From positions 1 through 44,695 of the forward strand of contig DATBGO010000234.1 in the NCBI GenBank assembly GCA_036558005.1: a stretch of DNA of 44,695 bases. The letters run 5' to 3'. Numbering within the stretch: position 1 is the first letter of the stretch; every line of letters starts with the position of its first letter. Source of the DNA: DATBGO01 sp036558005. GTDB lineage: Bacteria; Actinomycetota; Actinomycetes; Streptosporangiales; Streptosporangiaceae. Both the position numbers and the translations under genes were made by a program. A model generated the notes under the pieces. That model was given only the letters and a program-made list of their open reading frames with translations. It was not told the DNA's origin and ran no database searches. Positions 41,114 through 44,695 of this stretch are shown here, piece after piece.

Positions 41114-41598
41114 GGCCGGGCCCGCCCGAAGAACGCGCTCGCCGCACCGCGCCACAGCAGCACGACCGCGGTGAGCCCGGTCAGCCAGACCACGGCCGCG
41201 AAGATCTTGGCCGGGGCGGCGAACGGCACGACGAGGTAGCCGATGAGGTCGGCGGTGGCGATGGCGAACAGGACGGTGCCGGTGACCCGGGCCCAGTTCT
41301 GGCCGCGGCCGCAGGCGCGGGCGAGGATGAGCCACGCCGCGGCGCCGATCACGCCGCCGGCCACCGCGCCGGCGGTCAGGGCGTGCGCCAGGCCGTTCAG
41401 CTGGCTGGCGGTCATGTCCGGGGAGCGGCGGGCGAAGCCGTTCTTGGTCGTGGTCACCGTCGCGAGCTGGATGATCATGTTGATCAGGCTCGCGGCCGCG
41501 CCCGCGTACATGACCTTGACCGCGGTGCGGACCGGGGCGGGGGCGGGGACCTGGGTTATCTCCGGCAGCTGGGCGCTGCTGGGGTAGGGCTGGACCAT
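41110..41598 (-). CDS. Four-helix membrane protein, first gene of the disrupted ABC operon
   Basis: A 162-residue protein with four hydrophobic helices (MYAGAAASLINMIIQLA, GAVAGGVIGAAAWLILA, VLFAIATADLIGYLVV, IFAAVVWLTGLTAVVLLW). The N-terminal 25 residues are proline-rich and cytoplasmic. It resembles the widespread, uncharacterised actinomycete membrane proteins with a KVMYAGAAAS-type first helix. The ATG follows GAAAGGA. Because the transporter genes behind it are broken, it may be an orphan now. Confidence 0.8.
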   Translation of the reverse strand: MVQPYPSSAQLPEITQVPAPAPVRTAVKVMYAGAAASLINMIIQLATVTTTKNGFARRSPDMTASQLNGLAHALTAGAVAGGVIGAAAWLILARACGRGQNWARVTGTVLFAIATADLIGYLVVPFAAPAKIFAAVVWLTGLTAVVLLWRGAASAFFGRARP

Positions 41599-41713
41599 CG
41601 TGATTCCTTTCTTGCCCGGCCCGATGCCGGGGCCGGTGGCGCTGATGGCGGGATAGCTGCGGGCTGAAGCTGTTGCGAGCTGAGCTGATACGGGCTGACG
41701 CGGGGCGGGCCGG

Positions 41714-43240
41714 CTAGGCGGCCGGGTTCGTCCAGGAGTTCAGCACCTGCTCGTCGACCTGGCCGATGGCGGCCTGCCCGCTCGTCACGGTGACGTGGGC
41801 CCGGTTGTCGCGGATCCGGATCGTCAGGGTGGCGGCCGAGTCCGCGGCCGCCCCGCCCAGCATCGCGGTGTCCGCGCCGGGGCTGACAAGCCAGCCGAGG
41901 CCGCCCAGGAACCCGGGCCCCAGCGGCGTCTGCGCGGTGACCGCCGCACTGGCCAGGTCCGGGGGCAGCAGCGACGACCAGCCGGTGCCCAGCCGGATGA
42001 GGTCGGCGGGCGTCGCCCACAGTCCCCCGGCCGCCTGGATGGTGCAGATCCTGGCCCGGACCGGCGTGAACACGCCGTCCCTGGTCACGGTGTAGCCGCT
42101 GACCGCGTCGGGGCCGAGGCTGTCCAGGCTGGCCGGGAACGAGGAATCGAGCATGCCCAGCGGGGCCAGCACCAGGTCGGCGGCCGCCTGCGCGAAGGGC
42201 GAGCCGGTCAGGTCGGCGAGCAGCTGGCCGAGCACGGCGCAGCCGCCGTTGCTCGGCCAGAGCGTTCCCCGCGGGCCCTCGCACGCGGCCACCGGGCCGA
42301 GCAGGGAGACCAGGTCAGGCACGGCCTCGGCGTACAGCGGAGCCGGGTTGCTGACCCCGGCGGTGTGGCTGAGCAGTTCCCTGACCGTGATCGTCTCGTC
42401 GGCGAGGCGCAAGGTGCGCAGGTATTCGCCGGCCGGGGTGTCGAGGCCGGCCGTGCCCTCGGCGACGAGCCGGAGCACGGCCACGGCGGTGACGAGCGCG
42501 GCGAGGCCGGGGGCGGGAAACCGGTGCCGCGGTTCCGCCGGCTCGGCCCGGTCCAGGTCGGACCAGCCCGCCGTCACCACCCACGGCTGCGCGCCGGGGT
42601 CGCCGCCGGCCACCGCCAGGGCGGCAACGCCAAGCTCGGCGCGGGCCTGGCTGGCCAGCTCGGCCATCCCGGCCGGGACGTCGCCCTCGGTGCGGGCGGG
42701 CGGCGGCGCCGCCACCCGGGCATCGGTGATGCCGCTGGCGGCGATGCTCGTGTTCAGGCCGGTGATCCGGTGCGGCGGCCGCGGCTCGACGACCACCCGG
42801 ACTTCCCTGCTACCCAGCCGTACCCGCGCCGCCAGCTGCCCGTGGCCGAGGACGACGAGCTCCTCCCGCAGGTCGGCGGCTGCCGAGGCGATCTGCCTGG
42901 CCAGCTCGGCCGGCGGCAGGGCGGCCAGGAAGGTGTCGTCGAAGTGCTCACGCAGCTCGTCCTCGCCGGGCGACACCCAGGACGGCTCGCCAGCCGGGGC
43001 GAACCTGCCGATGACCCAGCGCAGCTGGCCCAGCGCGGCGCTGCGCTGTTCTTCCTGGTCGCGGATCTGCTGCTTGAGAGCGGCCCAGTTCGGCAGGCCG
43101 TGCTCCCTGGCGATGGCCGCCTGCGCGTCATGCAGGACGGGAAACTCGCCGGCCGCGAGGCGGCGCTTGGCCTCGATCTTCAGGTAGCGCAGGTTCGGCC
43201 GGTCAGGCAGTTCGCGTGACGGATGCGGCCCGCTGGACAT
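41714..43240 (-). CDS. ORF12/LpqF-like beta-lactamase-fold protein lacking catalytic residues
   Basis: A 508-residue three-part protein. Residues about 8-60 (PNLRYLKIEAKRRL, HGLPNWAALKQQI) match a motif found ahead of ankyrin repeats in other proteins. Residues about 85-160 (ELREHFDDTFLAALPPAELA) match the N-terminal domain of the clavulanate-cluster ORF12/LpqF family. Residues about 190-500 are a serine beta-lactamase/DD-peptidase fold (LLSHTAGVSN, LGPGFLGGLGW). The nucleophile motif SxxK is replaced by GLAA (245-248) and the YxN motif reads PSN (329-331), so classical acyl-enzyme chemistry is impossible. There is no signal peptide. The start ATG is preceded by a weak purine stretch. Either a pseudoenzyme or a binding protein. 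Confidence 0.8.
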   Translation of the reverse strand: MSSGPHPSRELPDRPNLRYLKIEAKRRLAAGEFPVLHDAQAAIAREHGLPNWAALKQQIRDQEEQRSAALGQLRWVIGRFAPAGEPSWVSPGEDELREHFDDTFLAALPPAELARQIASAAADLREELVVLGHGQLAARVRLGSREVRVVVEPRPPHRITGLNTSIAASGITDARVAAPPPARTEGDVPAGMAELASQARAELGVAALAVAGGDPGAQPWVVTAGWSDLDRAEPAEPRHRFPAPGLAALVTAVAVLRLVAEGTAGLDTPAGEYLRTLRLADETITVRELLSHTAGVSNPAPLYAEAVPDLVSLLGPVAACEGPRGTLWPSNGGCAVLGQLLADLTGSPFAQAAADLVLAPLGMLDSSFPASLDSLGPDAVSGYTVTRDGVFTPVRARICTIQAAGGLWATPADLIRLGTGWSSLLPPDLASAAVTAQTPLGPGFLGGLGWLVSPGADTAMLGGAAADSAATLTIRIRDNRAHVTVTSGQAAIGQVDEQVLNSWTNPAA

Positions 43241-43584
43241 GGCAGTCCTTCCCTCGCGCCCGCGGTCCGCTGCACCGGGCTGGAAAGACTAGCCGTTCAT
43301 GACATCGAGCTAACCGGTGAACTTGCAGCTCTACCCGCGGACCCAGAGGCGGCCGGAACCACCAGTGCCGATGATACACCCCGGCCGGGGCTGCCGTTCG
43401 CAGGCAGCCGGCCGACCGCGCTGGCATTCCCGGCAGCGGGCCGCTTGTTACCTCTTGACCGCGGTAATGGCGGCCTGGTACCTATTCCCGGTATTGGCTC
43501 GTACCGGCAGGAGCGGCCACGGCGCAGGGTGCTTAGCTGCCTCATGGGCGTCAATTCCCTGCGAGCACGGAGGGACTGATCGTC
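43241..43584. other. Gene-free region with short palindromes
   Basis: No convincing coding sequence. CCCCGGCCGGGG (43379-43390) is a 12-bp palindrome. TTGACC at about 43457 and TACCTA 18 nt further on could be a promoter for the following gene. Frames on both strands have shadow-like composition. Confidence 0.35.
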
Positions 43585-43932
43585 ATGAGCATGCGGTCTT
43601 ACCGGAGTTTCTCCGTTCAGGTGCGTGCCGGGCTGGCGGTAGCGGGCTGGCCATTCGGCCGCATCGACGTCGGGGACAGCGAACTGGCCGTGCGGTCCTT
43701 CCTGTTCCCGTCGGTCCGCCGCCGGTCGGTGCGCAAGGAATCGGTCGTCAGGGTGTACGCGTACAAGCGGATGGGCCGGCACCGGCTGAAGGTGGACGAC
43801 ACCGACGGCGCGTTCTCGAACGTGTCGGTCTCGCTCATCATGCAGCGCCAGGGCGTCATCGATGAGCTGCGCTTGCGCGGTTACCCGGTGGTGCTGGAGA
43901 GCCCGCCGCTGTTCGGTGCGGGGCGGCGCTGA
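43585..43932 (+). CDS. Hypothetical protein with a PH-like strand pattern
   Basis: A 115-residue cytoplasmic protein. Alternating strands (WPFGRIDVGDSELAVRSF, RKESVVRVYAYKRM, HRLKVDD) followed by a C-terminal helix (MQRQGVIDELRLRGYPV) fit the small bacterial PH-like domain proteins in which a final helix follows a beta barrel. No enzyme motif is visible. The ATG is followed by a second in-frame ATG two codons later; GGAGGGACTGATCGTC precedes it at a somewhat long distance. Confidence 0.6.
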   Translation: MSMRSYRSFSVQVRAGLAVAGWPFGRIDVGDSELAVRSFLFPSVRRRSVRKESVVRVYAYKRMGRHRLKVDDTDGAFSNVSVSLIMQRQGVIDELRLRGYPVVLESPPLFGAGRR

Positions 43933-43975
43933 GGGTCTGCACCCATGGCCCGCCCGGCCGGCCGCGGTGAGCCAG

Positions 43976-44419
43976 TCACCGGCTGGCCGGCAGCACGCTG
44001 GCCAGCACCTCCCGGTGGGTGGGAACCGCCTCGGCGTGCCGTTGCCCGCCCGCCTCGGTGAGGGTCACGTAAATGCCGCGCCGGTCGTTGTCACATAGGC
44101 AACGCTCCACCAGGCCGTGCCGGACCAGCCGGTCGATCAGCCGCGACAGCGCGCTCGGGCTCAGGTGCACCGCCTCGGCCAGGTCCTGGGCGCGGAACTT
44201 GCGCTCGGCGCTCTCGGCCAGGCGCTCGAGGACCTCGAACTCGCTGACCCCGAGGCCGTGCCGCGCGCCGAGCTCGCGCTCCAGCGCGGCGAAAGCGGTC
44301 GCGTGGCAGGCCGTGAGGGTGCGCCAGGCGGCCACCACCGCGTCCCCGGTGGCCGCTGGCCCGCCGCCCGGTGACCGGCGCGAGCCGGCCTGCCGCTCGC
44401 CAGACTGCATGGTGCTCAC
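43976..44419 (-). CDS. MarR-family transcriptional regulator
   Basis: A 147-residue MarR regulator. The winged helix reads SEFEVLERLAESAERKFRAQ, then LSPSALSRLIDRLVRHGLVE, with the wing in DNDRRGIYVTLTEAG. The start is set at GTG 44419 because a TATCCT -10 lies 7 nt upstream; ATG 44410 is in frame three codons later. It diverges from an MFS exporter gene over 88 nt carrying a long inverted repeat, the classical MarR-efflux pair, and probably represses both genes until a ligand is bound. Confidence 0.92.
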   Translation of the reverse strand: MSTMQSGERQAGSRRSPGGGPAATGDAVVAAWRTLTACHATAFAALERELGARHGLGVSEFEVLERLAESAERKFRAQDLAEAVHLSPSALSRLIDRLVRHGLVERCLCDNDRRGIYVTLTEAGGQRHAEAVPTHREVLASVLPASR

Positions 44420-44426
44420 AGCCCGC

Positions 44427-44455
44427 AGGATAGCGGTGATCCAGACTAGATGCAA
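44427..44455 (-). promoter_or_regulatory. Promoter of the MarR gene
   Basis: Read leftward, TTGCAT (44450-44455) is followed after 17 nt by TATCCT (44427-44432), and the GTG start is 7 nt further. This is a near-canonical promoter with a leaderless start. Confidence 0.65.
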
Positions 44456-44481
44456 ATACATTAATTGCAGTTGCATCTAGT
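44445..44481. promoter_or_regulatory. MarR operator between the MarR and MFS genes
   Basis: ACTAGATGCAA (44445-44455) and TTGCATCTAGT (44471-44481) are a perfect 11-bp inverted repeat with a 15-nt spacer. A further TTGCA (44465-44469) lies in the spacer. The arms contain the -35 hexamers of both divergent promoters, so binding would silence both genes. Confidence 0.75.
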
Positions 44482-44500
44482 GCGTGTACAAGCATATATT
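44471..44500 (+). promoter_or_regulatory. Promoter of the MFS gene
   Basis: TTGCAT (44471-44476) and TATATT (44495-44500) are 18 nt apart, and the ATG follows the -10 by 7 nt, so the transcript should be leaderless. Confidence 0.65.
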
Positions 44501-44507
44501 TCTCGGC

Positions 44508-44695
44508 ATGACTTCACCTGCCCGCACCCAGCACACGGGCGTCGGTCCGCCCGCACGCCCTTCCCTGCCCGCCCCTCCCGCCCCACCCGCTCGCCGCGAG
44601 GACGACCAGCACTGGAGCCCCCGGCTGTGGGCCATGCTGATCGTTCTGTGCGGGGCGCTGTTCCTGGACGCGCTCGACGTGTCGATGGTCGGCGT
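44508..44695 (+). CDS. MFS transporter, N-terminal part (runs off the window)
   Basis: Sixty-two residues are visible. After a proline-rich cytoplasmic leader of about 40 residues comes the first helix of a DHA2-type major facilitator: LWAMLIVLCGALFLDALDVS and MVG, matching the first-helix LDxxDxSMVGVALP pattern. Its divergent MarR neighbour and shared operator suggest a drug-responsive exporter. Confidence 0.85.
   Translation, partial: MTSPARTQHTGVGPPARPSLPAPPAPPARREDDQHWSPRLWAMLIVLCGALFLDALDVSMVG

Noticed and set aside
41714..43240. An active class C beta-lactamase
   Set aside because: The nucleophile serine, the lysine and the tyrosine are all replaced, and no signal peptide is present.
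43223..43579. 118-codon plus-strand frame in the gene-free region before the PH-like gene
   Set aside because: Rich in G, P and R without hydrophobic core pattern; the region looks like an intergenic promoter region.
1..44695. CRISPR arrays, rRNA or tRNA genes
   Set aside because: No regularly spaced identical repeats and no recognisable rRNA or tRNA sequence were found on either strand.

Overview
The window is very GC-rich, uses GTG starts freely, has many start-stop overlaps (ATGA/GTGA), and carries a HelR-type RNA polymerase recycling ATPase, DinB/YceI/ORF12-like proteins and a large serine recombinase. All of this points to a high-GC actinomycete (Streptomyces/Streptosporangiales-like); the genus cannot be fixed from sequence alone. 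Many genes have an extended -10 hexamer (TANNNT) placed 6-7 nt before the start codon, the signature of leaderless transcripts common in this phylum.

Layout. 1-4.2 kb: the end of helR, an AlkA-like DNA glycosylase, a hemerythrin, a MazEF-type toxin-antitoxin pair and a dienelactone hydrolase. 4.2-8.8 kb: first ABC exporter module (YceI, ATPase, permease) diverging from a NarL-type sensor kinase/response regulator pair. 8.8-13.8 kb: accessory island with an NAD-dependent epimerase, a decapitated TPR-type regulator, a frameshifted HTH gene, small ORFs and a 613-aa large serine recombinase. 13.8-15.2 kb: DoxX and a quinone-oxidoreductase-like enzyme. 15.3-19.0 kb: second ABC plus two-component module, here one four-gene operon. 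19.3-23.0 kb: an unrecognised 1236-aa protein with four central membrane segments. 23.0-25.5 kb: two VOC proteins flanking a DHA2 transporter. 25.6-30.2 kb: a broken phosphotransferase gene and a third ABC module (small membrane protein, ATPase, permease) diverging from a third sensor/regulator pair. 30.2-36.3 kb: DinB, a transglutaminase-like protein, a MerR/GyrI-type regulator, a nucleotidyltransferase, then TetR-MFS-SDR as an apparent operon.

36.4-41.6 kb is the most unusual part. An ABC operon read leftward has been split: the ATPase survives only up to its Walker A (right side) and the permease only as its C-terminal part (left side). Between them lies a lower-GC island of about 4.3 kb with a sigma-region-4-like HTH gene, a small companion, and a two-gene cassette read rightward: an HTH protein fused to a phosphoribosyltransferase-like domain, followed 20 nt later by an inositol-monophosphatase-superfamily enzyme. 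An inverted repeat overlaps the probable -10 of this cassette. I consider it the best candidate for an undescribed system, perhaps a metabolite-sensing regulator paired with a phosphatase; the function is inference.

41.7-44.7 kb: an ORF12/LpqF-like beta-lactamase-fold protein that lacks the catalytic SxxK and YxN residues, a PH-like small protein, and a divergent MarR/MFS pair whose promoters share an 11-bp-arm inverted repeat covering both -35 boxes. The MFS gene runs off the window.
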